5,410 nucleotides of DNA. Source: Candidatus Omnitrophota bacterium (GTDB lineage Bacteria; Omnitrophota; Gorgyraeia; Tantalellales; Tantalellaceae). The stretch is taken from assembly GCA_030631915.1 (NCBI GenBank), contig DAOVKF010000104.1, positions 1-5,410 on the forward strand. The letters are read 5' to 3'. Positions 5,219-5,410 of the stretch are shown in pieces. Each line of letters starts with the position of its first letter. Position 1 is the first letter of the stretch. A program made the translations under genes and the position numbers. The notes under the pieces were generated by a model. That model had not been told where the DNA came from, ran no database searches, and worked only from the letters and a program-made list of their open reading frames with translations.

Positions 5219-5410
5219 TTATTTTGAAAACTTTCTTATCCGTCTTATGACCGCGCTTATTGCCACTCCCATGAACGGCATCATGCCTGCCGGCAGCTCC
5301 GGCACGCCGCCTCCGGATCCTTCAAGGCCGCTTCCCAGCTTGATGTAGTATTTACCGTCATATTCCCAGGAGTCTCCTATGTCATACACTTCCCCGCCTG
5401 TATCTCCCGG
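5219..5410 (-). CDS. C-terminus of a secreted protein with PEP-CTERM-like sorting signal, 5' partial
   Basis: The frame is open from the right edge to a TAA at 5221-5219, showing the last 63 residues; the start is outside the window. Residues 1-30 are beta-rich extracellular-type sequence (VYDIGDSWEYDGKYYIKLGS). A flexible Gly/Ser stretch (GSGLEGSGGG) leads to a tripartite tail: VPELPAG (36-42), a hydrophobic helix MMPFMGVAISAVI (43-55) and a basic end RRIRKFSK. This is the layout of PEP-CTERM proteins, which are Sec-exported, held by the C-terminal helix, and cut and anchored by an exosortase. The motif is P-E-L rather than P-E-P, so it would be a variant class. It is followed by its own terminator. 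Confidence is high that this is a real coding end and moderate for the sorting class. Confidence 0.82.
   Translation of the reverse strand, partial: PGDTGGEVYDIGDSWEYDGKYYIKLGSGLEGSGGGVPELPAGMMPFMGVAISAVIRRIRKFSK

Overview
The window looks like a piece of a bacterial chromosome of moderate GC content. I infer a member of the Candidatus Omnitrophota (PVC-related). The grounds are the partial surface protein at the right edge with a PELPAG-type sorting tail, the small charged BON protein beside tatAC, and the LSm-like plus retropepsin-like architecture at the left edge. This is recognition of protein style, not a database result; a deltaproteobacterium or another PVC-group lineage remains possible.

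Layout. Three genes run on the + strand from the left edge: a 5'-truncated retropepsin-like aspartic protease (3-704), an HTH-Fic protein (849-1754) and a short HEAT-like protein (1865-2227). Six genes run on the - strand from the right edge: the 3' end of a surface protein with a PEP-CTERM-like tail (5219-5410) followed by its own hairpin terminator, then a cluster of BON-domain protein (4503-4946), two-helix membrane protein (4253-4513), TatA (4044-4241), TatC (3298-4047) and a LysM plus Amidase_2 predicted lipoprotein (2456-3247). The two sets converge on a 228-bp gap (2228-2455).

The most informative element is in that gap: a 28-bp sequence at 2351-2378 that reads, on the - strand, as a dif site (the XerC/XerD chromosome-dimer resolution site). 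Its central region and XerD arm are nearly identical to known dif sites. All genes to its left are on + and all genes to its right are on -, so every gene would be transcribed in the direction of fork movement if the replication terminus lies here.

How the genes work together. BON protein, the two-helix protein, TatA and TatC are tightly packed (overlaps of 11 and 4 nt and a gap of 11 nt) and start from a good promoter at 4986-5014, so they are probably one transcript. It encodes a minimal TatA-TatC translocase with no TatB in view, plus two accessory proteins of unknown function. The envelope amidase follows after 50 nt and is probably cotranscribed, but its own signal peptide lacks a twin-arginine motif. 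The fic gene has a near-consensus promoter, and a 22-bp near-perfect palindrome lies between that promoter and the ribosome binding site, which suggests autoregulation by its HTH. A 15-bp string around the -10 box is identical in the fic and BON promoters.
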